43,197 nucleotides of DNA from Planctomycetota bacterium. Its GTDB lineage: Bacteria > Planctomycetota > UBA1135 > UBA2386. This document shows, piece by piece, positions 16,670 through 24,671 of this stretch. How positions within the stretch are numbered: the stretch's first letter is position 1; each line of letters starts with the position of its first letter. The stretch is from assembly GCA_020425925.1 (NCBI GenBank), contig JAGQRB010000379.1:1-43197 (forward strand). The letters run 5' to 3'. The notes below the pieces were generated by a model, which worked only from the letters and a program-made list of their open reading frames with translations, searched no databases and had not been told where the DNA came from. The position numbers were made by a program, and so were the translations under genes.

Positions 16670-17839
16670 TTGTGTGATCCGCTCTGTGTTGCGCCGTTCA
16701 CGTCCGTCTTGATCGATTCCGACAAAGGGATCCGACCCTGCTCCGCCTATGGCGGCGTGGGCAAACACATTCCCGGCAGCGCGGGCATCGGTCGCCTGAG
16801 CCCGGATTGCTCGATCTCGGACGTGATCCACGGCGAGATCTGGCGCGGTGTCACCGACGACTTCGCGAACGGCAGGGTCCCGGCGGGCTGCACCGATTGC
16901 ATGAACCGCGAGCGGCAGACCGGCTACTCGAAACGGAAGTACTTCTACCGACCCAACTGGCGGAGCGGGATCACCTTCCTCGAGGTCAACTCGACCAACC
17001 TCTGCCCGCTGCAGTGCCGCCACTGCGGCCAGCATCTGTCTCACCGCTGGGCCAGACAGCGCGGCGCTCCGGTCCACAAACCCGACAGCGCGCTGCTGCT
17101 CAAGAACCTCCGCGAGCTGGATCTCTCGCATCTCGAGCGCGTCGCGTTCAAGGGCGGGGAGCCGATGATGAACTCCGACGTACCTACCGTGCTCGCCCAT
17201 CTGCAGGACATCGGTCGGCTCTCCGAGGTCACCGTGGTGTTCACCACCAGCGGCAGCCTCATCCGCGAAGACGTCGTGCCGTGGCTCAGCGCTGCGAAGC
17301 GGACCTACTTCGGCATCTCGATCGACGGCATCGACGAGGTGCAGACGTACATCCGGCACGGTCCCTCCAATGTCGCACGCATCGACGACTTCGTTCGTTT
17401 CTACTCGCAGGTGCCGCGAGTCGCCTTCGGCATGCAGCCGTCGGTCATGATCTACAACGTGTTCTCGCTCGATCGCATGGCCGAATGGTGGCGAGGGCTT
17501 CCCGGTCGTGTCCCCGGCAGCGTGGTCGGTGGACCGCGCTTCGAGAACATGGTCCTGCTGCCGCCGGAGCTGTCCGTGCGCTGTCTGTCCGACGCGACGC
17601 GCGCCCGCCTCGCCGACCGCTACGAGCAGCTCGACCCGAAGCTGTACGCGAACGTCGTGCGAACGCTGCGGCTGCCGTTCGCCGGCGCCGAGATCCACGA
17701 TCAGTTCGTGCATCTCACCCGCAAAGTCGACCGGATGTTCGGTCGCCCGGTGCTGGAGAGCGTGCCCGAGCTCGCACCTGAGCTGGAGCTGCTCGGTTCC
17801 GAGGCCGACCCGGCGGCGGGGAACGGCGCGTCGGGCTAG
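16670..17839 (+). CDS. Radical SAM protein with N-terminal twitch-type cluster domain
   Basis: This is a 389-residue enzyme. The radical SAM core begins at about residue 100 with CxxxCxxC (Cys112, Cys116, Cys119; LCPLQCRHC), followed by KGGEPMMN (SAM-binding GGE motif) and GISIDGIDEV. Ahead of it, Cys2, Cys6, Cys24, Cys74 and Cys77 (CVAPF ... RPC ... GCTDC) fit the N-terminal 'twitch' half-SPASM domain, which would hold an auxiliary [4Fe-4S] cluster. Such enzymes often modify peptides or activate maturation targets, but no precursor peptide or partner is adjacent. TTG 16670 was chosen: the frame has no ATG or GTG upstream before a stop, the N-terminal Cys pattern starts here, and a strong AGAAGGGGG Shine-Dalgarno sits just upstream. 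Substrate unknown. Confidence 0.85.
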   Translation: MCDPLCVAPFTSVLIDSDKGIRPCSAYGGVGKHIPGSAGIGRLSPDCSISDVIHGEIWRGVTDDFANGRVPAGCTDCMNRERQTGYSKRKYFYRPNWRSGITFLEVNSTNLCPLQCRHCGQHLSHRWARQRGAPVHKPDSALLLKNLRELDLSHLERVAFKGGEPMMNSDVPTVLAHLQDIGRLSEVTVVFTTSGSLIREDVVPWLSAAKRTYFGISIDGIDEVQTYIRHGPSNVARIDDFVRFYSQVPRVAFGMQPSVMIYNVFSLDRMAEWWRGLPGRVPGSVVGGPRFENMVLLPPELSVRCLSDATRARLADRYEQLDPKLYANVVRTLRLPFAGAEIHDQFVHLTRKVDRMFGRPVLESVPELAPELELLGSEADPAAGNGASG

Positions 17840-18079
17840 GGCGGATACGGCGAGGACTCGGGTCGCGCTCCGTCCTCGGCTTCAACGCGTCGCAGCATCG
17901 CGTATGTTCGAAGCGGCCGAGTTACGACCGACTCGCCAACCGCTCGCCCCGTGCCCGAACCGCCTTGCGACCGAACGATCCCGCCCCTGGAGCCGACGTG
18001 CCCGTTCGGCAACTCGCGTGATTCCGAGAAACCCGCGTCCGGTCCGCGGCAACCGTTGCGTCCTCATCTGCACAGCCCC

Positions 18080-18715
18080 ATGAGCCCGGCATCGCTCGAC
18101 TTTCCGACCCTGCTCACCGCCGCCCGCCGCGGCGATTCGTCGTCGCTGGACACGCTCTGCTCCGTCCACTACCCGACGGTGGAGCGCATCGCACACCGTG
18201 AGCTGCGGGTCGAGCTCGGCGCCAACGCCGGCAACCTCGTGTCCCTGTTCAGCACCGGCGACGTCGTGCAGGACGTTTTCCGGAAGGTGCTCGCGAGCCT
18301 CGACGGCTTCGAGGGCACGACCGAGGGCGAGTTCGTCAACTACGTCGCGACGGCGGTGCGCACGCGTCTGCTCGACCTCGTGCGCTTCCACCATGCCGTG
18401 CGCCGGGATCGTCGCCGAACGACGCACGAGGACGGCGCGTTGGCGCAGCATCCCGACCCCGACCAGCCGGTGCGCAAGCTCTGTGCCGACGAGCAGGTCC
18501 GGATCTACTTCGCGATCCTCGACGGCTTCGAGGCCAGGGAGCGCGCGCTGCTGGTGCGGCGTCTCGACGGCGAGGCGACGTTCGAGATGCTCGCCGAGGA
18601 GCTCGGCTTCCCGACGGCGGACGCGGCGCGCAAGGCGTTCAATCGCCTGCATGCGCGGCTGCTGATCCGGTTGCAGCAGAGCGGCGTGTCGGCCGACGCC
18701 GGAGACATCGCGTGA
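18080..18715 (+). CDS. ECF-type RNA polymerase sigma factor
   Basis: This is a 211-residue sigma-70 family factor, first gene of an overlapping operon. Region 2 contains DVVQDVFRKVLASLDGFEG and FVNYVATAVRTRLLDLVRFHHA; region 4 has FEARERALLVRRLDGEATFEML and a helix-turn-helix ending in ARKAFNRLHARLLIRL. ATG 18080 was preferred over an upstream GTG at 17951 because the intervening Pro/Arg-rich codons do not resemble a sigma N-terminus. Its TGA overlaps the GTG start of the kinase gene by 4 nt, so the two are translationally coupled. The 240-bp interval before it (17840-18079) has no gene; TATGTT at 17903-17908 is a weak -10 candidate. The sigma-kinase coupling implies that the kinase modulates this factor or shares its regulon. 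Confidence 0.92.
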   Translation: MSPASLDFPTLLTAARRGDSSSLDTLCSVHYPTVERIAHRELRVELGANAGNLVSLFSTGDVVQDVFRKVLASLDGFEGTTEGEFVNYVATAVRTRLLDLVRFHHAVRRDRRRTTHEDGALAQHPDPDQPVRKLCADEQVRIYFAILDGFEARERALLVRRLDGEATFEMLAEELGFPTADAARKAFNRLHARLLIRLQQSGVSADAGDIA

Positions 18716-21174
18716 CCGGTGGCGGCTCCGAGCGCGAGGACCGCCTCGAGCAACTCGTCGCCGACGCCTTGCACGAGCTCGAGCAGGGCCACGCGCTCGA
18801 TCTCGACGCGCTCTGCGCCGACGATCCCGAACTGAAATCGGCCGTGGCGGAGACGATCGCGCTCGCCGGGGCGCCGGGGTATCGCCTGCAGACCAAGGCG
18901 GCGGGTTCGCTCGCGGGGCAGGTGTTCGGCGGACGCTACGTGCTGACCGAGTGCATCGGCTCCGGCGCGATGGGGGCGGTCTACCGCGCCGACGATCTCG
19001 ACCTCGGCCGAACCGTCGCCATCAAGTGCCTGCGCACGGAGTTGCTGCACGGCAAGGAGAACGAGCGCCGCTTCGAGCGCGAGGGCGAGGTGCTCGCTCG
19101 ACTCAGTCATCCGTCGATCGCGGCGATCTACGATCGCAAGCGTTCGGAAGACGGGGCGGCCTACATCGTGATGCAGTACGTCGACGGTATCTCGATGCAG
19201 CATGCGCTCGAGAACCGGGCGGCGCTGGGCAAAGACGGCTGCATGCCGGTGCGCGAGGCCGTCGAGCACGCGACCCAGCTGGCGCGCGCGCTCGAGCTCG
19301 TGCACGAGAACGGCATCGTGCACCGCGACATCAAGCCGTCCAACATCATGCTCTCGAGCCGCGGTCCGGTGCTGATCGATTTCGGCATCGCCGCGCTCGG
19401 GGCGCACGAGACCCTCGCCGAGGGCACGCGCGGTGTCGGTACGCCGGCCTACATGGCGCCCGAACAGCTGCGGAGCGACGCGCCGGCCGGTCCGAGCGTC
19501 GACATCTACGGCCTGACGGCGTCGCTCTACCGCGCGCTGACCGGCAAGGCGCCGTACGAGGGAACGCCGGCCGAGGTGCTCGGCGCGATCCCGCTGCGCG
19601 ATCCGACGCTGCCCGCGACGCTGCGCCCGGATCTGCCGCGCGACCTGCTGGCGATCCTCGACGTCGGCCTGAACCGCGATCCGAGCCAGCGCTACGCCTC
19701 GATGCGGGGCCTGCGTGAGGATCTCGAGGCCTTCCTCGCACACGCGCCGGTCAGGGCACGCTACCCCGGCGCGCTGGCACGGTTCGGCCGGCGGGTGCGT
19801 CGCTCGCCGGCGGCCCTGGCGGCGAGCGCGGTGGCGCTCGCGTTCGCGATCGGCCTGCTCGGGTTCTGGGGCTACGGCGAGTACGAGCGCGATCGGCGCG
19901 CCCGGATGCAGCGCGCGCACGACGAGGCCAGCGCACAGCTGCAGCCGATGCTGACGCTGTGGAATCCCGCCGATCGCGCGATGCCTGACGACGAAGCCCG
20001 CCGGCGCGAGTTCGAGCTGCTCGACCGCGCGGTGGCGAACGCCCTGCAGCCGCTGCCGACGCTGGCGACGCGCGCCGCCTTCCGTTGGGACCAGGATCGA
20101 CGCGAGGACGCGGTCGCCGACATCGAGACCCTCGCCCGGCGTCTGCCGGGACCGGTGACGGCGTTCCTGGCAGAGGCCTATCGCGACGCGGTCGCGGCCG
20201 AGGCGGCGGCGCCGGTGATCGACGGCGCGCCCGTGCCAACGACCGCGGAAGACGTCTATCTGCTCGCGTTCCACGAGCTGCGCCGCCGCAACTTCCGGGT
20301 CGCGCGCGACCTGCTGTTCGACCCCAGGCTCGATGCCTACGACCCCGCACTGGAGCAACGGCTGTTGATCGAGATGGACGGTCTCGACCGCCGACCGGTG
20401 GAGGAGTGCAAGGCCAAGGCGCTCGAGGCTCACGCCGCGATCCTGCGCATGGAGGAGCGCTGCGGTCGCACGACGGCGATGACCGCGCACCTGCGGGGGG
20501 TCGCGCTGCTGTACCAGCAACTCTACGAACAGGCGCTCGCCGCGATCTTCGAGGGCCTGCGCCTCGCGCCGCATTCCGCCAACCTGCACGAGAATGCCGG
20601 CGTGGCGCTGCGGCGGCTCGGCGGGCTCGACGCGGCCGCCGAGCACCTGAGCCAGGCGATCGCGCTGCGGCCGCACACGCTGTCGGCCTATCGCACGCTG
20701 TTCTGGGTGCACCTGATGCGCAGCCAGGCCGATCGGCCCGAAGCGTGGCAGCAGGCCGTCGATCTGCTCGAGTCTCCCGCGATGCCGGACGCGTGGCGCG
20801 ACCGGCTGCGCGGCGAGCTCGACCTCGACCTCGCGATCGGCCACCTGCTGCACGGCGAGCCCCAACTGTCGCGCGAGTCTGCCGATGCCGCGCTGACGGC
20901 GTGGCAGCGCTCCGGCGGCGGCGACGAGTTCAAGGTCGCCGTTGCGACCTGCCTGAGCGAGGGGCGGCAACCGTTCGCCGACCTGGCCGCGCTCGCGGCC
21001 GACGAGCCGTCGCAGTGGTATCGCACGCTGATCACGCTCGGCCTGATGCCCGAGGAACTCGGGCAACGCGACACCGAAGCGATCAAGACACTCCTGCTGG
21101 CGTTGGTGCGCGAGAAGGCTCCGAGGGCCGCGATCGACACCTGGCTGTCCACCAACCTTCCTTCCAAACGATGA
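18712..21174 (+). CDS. Membrane Ser/Thr protein kinase with TPR C-terminal region
   Basis: This is an 820-residue Hanks-type kinase starting at GTG 18712, overlapping the stop of the sigma gene (GTGA). A short N-terminal helical region precedes the kinase domain at about 78-340. That domain has a loop GSGAMG, Lys105 in VAIKCL, catalytic Asp206 in HRDIKPSN, DFG Asp223 and a GTPAYMAPEQL activation segment, so all key residues are present. A hydrophobic span at about 366-388 gives one membrane helix. The remaining ~430 residues are helical, with tetratricopeptide-type repeats most evident at about 600-690 (LHENAGVALRRLGGLDAAAEHLS). TPRs bind proteins, so this is likely the sensor or partner-binding part. 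The end overlaps the next start (ATGA at 21171). The regulated partner is unknown. Confidence 0.94.
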   Translation: MTGGGSEREDRLEQLVADALHELEQGHALDLDALCADDPELKSAVAETIALAGAPGYRLQTKAAGSLAGQVFGGRYVLTECIGSGAMGAVYRADDLDLGRTVAIKCLRTELLHGKENERRFEREGEVLARLSHPSIAAIYDRKRSEDGAAYIVMQYVDGISMQHALENRAALGKDGCMPVREAVEHATQLARALELVHENGIVHRDIKPSNIMLSSRGPVLIDFGIAALGAHETLAEGTRGVGTPAYMAPEQLRSDAPAGPSVDIYGLTASLYRALTGKAPYEGTPAEVLGAIPLRDPTLPATLRPDLPRDLLAILDVGLNRDPSQRYASMRGLREDLEAFLAHAPVRARYPGALARFGRRVRRSPAALAASAVALAFAIGLLGFWGYGEYERDRRARMQRAHDEASAQLQPMLTLWNPADRAMPDDEARRREFELLDRAVANALQPLPTLATRAAFRWDQDRREDAVADIETLARRLPGPVTAFLAEAYRDAVAAEAAAPVIDGAPVPTTAEDVYLLAFHELRRRNFRVARDLLFDPRLDAYDPALEQRLLIEMDGLDRRPVEECKAKALEAHAAILRMEERCGRTTAMTAHLRGVALLYQQLYEQALAAIFEGLRLAPHSANLHENAGVALRRLGGLDAAAEHLSQAIALRPHTLSAYRTLFWVHLMRSQADRPEAWQQAVDLLESPAMPDAWRDRLRGELDLDLAIGHLLHGEPQLSRESADAALTAWQRSGGGDEFKVAVATCLSEGRQPFADLAALAADEPSQWYRTLITLGLMPEELGQRDTEAIKTLLLALVREKAPRAAIDTWLSTNLPSKR

Positions 21175-22637
21175 CCCGAACCGCCATGAACCACCTTCCT
21201 CTCGTCGTCGCGTTCGCGACCCCGCTCTGTCTGCTGCCGGCCCAGTCACCGCTGTCCGGCTTCGCGCAGGGGGTGGTCGTCACCGATACCCTGGCGCCGT
21301 CCGCGCCGCGCACCGTGATCCAGAAGCCCGCCGGCGACATGGTCCTGACACCGTTCGTCGCGGTCGATCCGGCGGCGCCGACCTACACGGTCGAAGCCCT
21401 GCTGCACCATCTCGGTGCCGGCGCGAGCAGCGCGGCGGCACACTTGTCGATGAGCGCGATCTCGACCGGCAACGACGTGCTGCCGCTCGTCGCGGGGCCC
21501 TTCACCGGCGACGAGCCTGACTACTACGTCGTGACGACGGGCGGGTTCTGGGCTGCCATCGCGTTGTCCTTCACCGAAGCGGCGCTGCCCGATCCGACCG
21601 ATCCGGGCAGCGCCTTCGCGCTCCGGTACGCCGCGCACCCCGGGGCGGGGATCGGCATCGACCTGTTCAGCTACTGGTTCGACTCCAACGTCGGTCTGCC
21701 GCCGAACCTGATCGACACGGCCCACTTCGAGCTCGGTCGCGAACACACGGGTGCCGACCTGAACGAGCAGGTCACCGGCCTCGATACCTACATGCCGGCC
21801 GTCGTCGAAGCCCGCGGCATTCCGACCAACGTGGTGCAGATCGTCGACCAGTGGTACTTCGCGTTGACGCCCGGATCGGCGCAGTACATCAGCGCCAACG
21901 CGAACTGGGGGACGTTCGATCCCGCGTTCAGCTGCGCCAAGGCGGAGATCGGCGCGAACTACGTCTACCAGGCGCACTGGTCGAACGGGCAATGGTCGGA
22001 GATCAGCGTGCTGTTCACGCCGGAGGACCTCGGTCTGACCGAAGGCGGCGACATCGACGCGATCGCGTTCTATCGCGGCCAGAACTCGCAGGACCACATC
22101 GTGTTCTCGCTGACGGGCGAGAGTTCGGCCGGGCGCGAGCAGATCCTGGTCGGGGGACCTGATATCCGTGGTCCGGGCATGCCGGGCAACAAGCCGGTGC
22201 GCGCCGGTGACGGCGGTGACATCCGGATCAAGATCGGCGCCCGCAACGACACCGATGTCGATGCCATCTGCACCTACGACCCGGATGCCCAGGACGCCTA
22301 CGGCTACTGGCTCGCGCTGCCGGTGGAGAATCGGACCCCGGTCGGGATCGGCAGCAGCGTGGCCCGCTACCGCACCTACGACGACAACGGCAACCTCACG
22401 GGCGAGGAGTTGCTGCTGCAGGTGACGGGCCTTCCGACCCCGAGCGGCCAGGCCGGCTGGGCCGTGTCGTTCGACGGTGCGCCGCCGATGCTGGTCCGCA
22501 AGAACACCTCCGGCGATCGGGCGCAGACCACTCTGCCGCTGCTTCCCGGCCAGGCGATAGACGAGATCGTCGTGGTCGCGGCGTACGTGTCGGGCAACAC
22601 GGGCTGGCGCAGCTGGGGTCTGAAGCTGCTCCAGTAG
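21171..22637 (+). CDS. Secreted protein of unknown function, coupled to the kinase gene
   Basis: This is a 488-residue exported protein of no family I recognise. ATG 21171 overlaps the kinase stop codon by 4 nt (ATGA) and was preferred over ATG 21186; both lead into the signal peptide NHLPLVVAFATPLCLLPAQS. The mature protein is acidic and strand-rich. It has a central segment with FDSNVGLPPNLIDTAHFELG and IDAIAFYRG, and a later Asp-rich part. It lacks the shared C-terminal module of other secreted proteins in this window. Being translationally coupled to a sigma factor and a kinase is the main clue: it could be the extracellular ligand, sensor component or output of that system. That is inference. 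Codon use matches the neighbours. Confidence 0.85.
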   Translation: MTRTAMNHLPLVVAFATPLCLLPAQSPLSGFAQGVVVTDTLAPSAPRTVIQKPAGDMVLTPFVAVDPAAPTYTVEALLHHLGAGASSAAAHLSMSAISTGNDVLPLVAGPFTGDEPDYYVVTTGGFWAAIALSFTEAALPDPTDPGSAFALRYAAHPGAGIGIDLFSYWFDSNVGLPPNLIDTAHFELGREHTGADLNEQVTGLDTYMPAVVEARGIPTNVVQIVDQWYFALTPGSAQYISANANWGTFDPAFSCAKAEIGANYVYQAHWSNGQWSEISVLFTPEDLGLTEGGDIDAIAFYRGQNSQDHIVFSLTGESSAGREQILVGGPDIRGPGMPGNKPVRAGDGGDIRIKIGARNDTDVDAICTYDPDAQDAYGYWLALPVENRTPVGIGSSVARYRTYDDNGNLTGEELLLQVTGLPTPSGQAGWAVSFDGAPPMLVRKNTSGDRAQTTLPLLPGQAIDEIVVVAAYVSGNTGWRSWGLKLLQ

Positions 22638-22663
22638 CGCAGCAGTCCACTCTGCCGGCAGTG

Positions 22664-22678
22664 CGGCGCCCGGCGCCG
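22664..22678 (+). terminator. GC-rich hairpin after the sigma-kinase operon
   Basis: CGGCGC and GCGCCG form a 6-bp stem with a 3-nt loop, 26 bp after the last stop codon of the operon. No T tract follows. It is a weak terminator candidate; the 187-bp gap to the next gene otherwise shows only that gene's Shine-Dalgarno. Confidence 0.3.
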
Positions 22679-22824
22679 AGCGACCGTTCGCATCGTCGAA
22701 CGCGTGCTCGGGCCGGGCGCGCTGCGTTTCGGGAGGACCCGCCGACGAGTTTCGGGCTCGTGGCGTCCGCACCGCGGCGAGTGCGTCGTCTCCACGGTGA
22801 AACCATCTCCAACGAGAGGAACCC

Positions 22825-24516
22825 ATGAAGACGAATCGAATCCCCTCCCTGTCCCTGCTCGCCGCGTTGGCGGGCACCTCCTTCGGCGGCCCGCTGGTCG
22901 CCCAGACCGCGCAGACGCAGATCGCGCCGGTTCCGTCCGACGTCGCGCCGTGGAGCTGCGGCAACATCTACTACGTCTCGATCGCGGGCAGCAACAACAA
23001 CGCCGGCACGCTCGCATCGCCGTGGCGAACGGTGACGCACGCGGTCTCGCAGGCCCTGAGCCAGACCTCGAGCGGCAATCCGATCACGATCAACGTCCGC
23101 GCCGGCAGCTACTCCGCCGGCGAGTCGTTCCCGATCGAGTTGCCGGCCCGCGGCATCAAGCTGCAGGCGTTCGAACCCGGTGTCACCATCAGCGGCACGC
23201 AGTTCGAGCCGGTGTTGCGCGTCGACCGTGCCGGCGCGTCGAACGGCAGCTGCGGCGTGACCCCCGGCACGGTGATCCGCGGGCTGACGCTGCGCGACGG
23301 CATCACCGGCATCGAGATCGACACCTCGCTCGCGGGTGGCGTCGCCAACACTCCCGATCGCGTGCACGTGCACCGCTGCCAGCTGGTGCAGAACCGCGGC
23401 AACGGCATCGCGATCTGGACGCGCGCCGGGCACTACTCCCAGCACGTCGTCGAGGAGTGCGAGATCGCCTTCAACGCCAACTCCAACGGCTTCGGCACCG
23501 GCGTGAACGCGCTCAACCTCGGCGGCACCTCGACGAACCTGATCCGCGCCAACAACATCCACGACAACGAGGTCGGCATCAACGTCTTCGGCACGCCGAC
23601 GACTACCGAGCCCCGCATCCTGTCGAACTTCGTGCGCGATGCCGAGTGGGGCATCGCCCTGCTCGACTGCAGCGCCCGCGTCGTCAACAACACGCAGGGC
23701 TACGGTCGCCCGTTCTCGTTCAATCAGCCGGTGTTCGGCGTCATCCTCGCGGGCGGCGGCAACGTCGTGCTGGCCAACAACATCATCTGGAACCCGCCGG
23801 GCTACGCCGTCGGTGCCGCAGGGGTCACCGATCTCAGCAACGGCTCGACCGGCGTGGTGACGCAGGCGAGCAACTGGATCCTGTCGACGGTCGGTGCCGG
23901 CAATCCGCCGCAGTTCGTCGCGCCGCCGACCGACCTCCATCTGCAGGCGAGCTCGCCGCTGCTGGACGCCGGCACCAACTCGTACGTGCTGCCGACGATC
24001 AACGTCCAGGTCGGCCCGCTCAGCGCACGCGCCGACTGCGCCGTCGACATCGACGGTGACTCGCGGGTGCTCGACTTCGCGCAGGACACGGCGCCCGACG
24101 TCGAGATCGGTGCCGACGAACGCAGCGATGGCGGGGGCGCGCCGGTGCGGCTGTCGTGCCAGCAGCTCGACGCGTTCGGCAATCTGCACACCAACGGCGT
24201 GCCGACGGCGGTCAACATCGACCTCGGTGGCATGCCGGGCGATCTCGCCGTGGTGTTCTTCTGGATCCCGCAGAGCGTCGACCCGATCCCGTACCACCGC
24301 TTCACGACACTCGGCAGCTGGAGCATGCCGGGCAACAACGAGGTCCGGCGGGCCGGTTCCGGCGTCGTCGGCACGGCGGGCACCTTCACCGTGCCGCTGG
24401 TCATCTCGCCGGCGCTCGGCCTCGAGCTCGAGGTGTTCCTGCAGGGCGCGACGCTGAACGGCGGCACCGGGGCCGGTGCGGTCAGCAACCGTCTGCTGCT
24501 CGAGATCGACGAGTAG
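22825..24516 (+). CDS. Secreted right-handed beta-helix (DUF1565-like) protein
   Basis: This is a 563-residue exported protein. ATG 22825 has a clear GAGAGGAA Shine-Dalgarno and a signal peptide ending around VAQT. Residues about 48-110 match the DUF1565-type start of parallel beta-helices (YYVSIAGSNNNAGTLASPWRTVTHA). Residues about 110-400 are beta-helix coils, with repeated short turns such as NRGNGIAIW, IHDNEVGINVF, DAEWGIALLD and NNIIWN. Such folds are common in polysaccharide lyases and surface adhesins. I see no catalytic residues that allow a lyase call. Residues about 415-435 have DIDGDSRVLDF, a calcium-loop-like segment. The final ~120 residues end in LGLELEVFLQG and SNRLLLEI, like the shared C-terminal module. 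The next gene is a glycoside hydrolase, which makes a polysaccharide-related role plausible. Confidence 0.9.
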   Translation: MKTNRIPSLSLLAALAGTSFGGPLVAQTAQTQIAPVPSDVAPWSCGNIYYVSIAGSNNNAGTLASPWRTVTHAVSQALSQTSSGNPITINVRAGSYSAGESFPIELPARGIKLQAFEPGVTISGTQFEPVLRVDRAGASNGSCGVTPGTVIRGLTLRDGITGIEIDTSLAGGVANTPDRVHVHRCQLVQNRGNGIAIWTRAGHYSQHVVEECEIAFNANSNGFGTGVNALNLGGTSTNLIRANNIHDNEVGINVFGTPTTTEPRILSNFVRDAEWGIALLDCSARVVNNTQGYGRPFSFNQPVFGVILAGGGNVVLANNIIWNPPGYAVGAAGVTDLSNGSTGVVTQASNWILSTVGAGNPPQFVAPPTDLHLQASSPLLDAGTNSYVLPTINVQVGPLSARADCAVDIDGDSRVLDFAQDTAPDVEIGADERSDGGGAPVRLSCQQLDAFGNLHTNGVPTAVNIDLGGMPGDLAVVFFWIPQSVDPIPYHRFTTLGSWSMPGNNEVRRAGSGVVGTAGTFTVPLVISPALGLELEVFLQGATLNGGTGAGAVSNRLLLEIDE

Positions 24517-24560
24517 TCGCCGGTCGCAGCCGGCGAACGCCGGGAAAGTGCGGTTTCCGG
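24517..24560 (+). terminator. Two consecutive hairpins after the beta-helix gene
   Basis: TCGCCGG / CCGGCGA form a perfect 7-bp stem at 24517-24536, immediately after the TAG. A second imperfect stem follows at 24540-24560 (CCGGGAAA / TTTCCGG with a bulged G). The pair looks like a transcription or degradation barrier between the beta-helix and hydrolase genes. No T tract is present. Confidence 0.4.
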
Positions 24561-24671
24561 GCGCGCGCGCGCCGCCCTCGGGGACGGACCGCTTCCACTT
24601 GCCGATGCCGGCGAGGTCGCGGTCCCGTGTTCTGCCCCGATTCGACGGCTCGCGCCGACGACCCGACCCCG

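Noticed and set aside
17951-18079. Upstream GTG start for the second sigma factor
   Set aside because: The extra 43 residues are Pro/Arg-rich and unlike sigma factor N-termini; ATG 18080 fits the family start.
18505-21249. A 914-codon minus-strand open frame
   Set aside because: It is antisense to the TPR kinase gene, which has full catalytic motifs on the forward strand.
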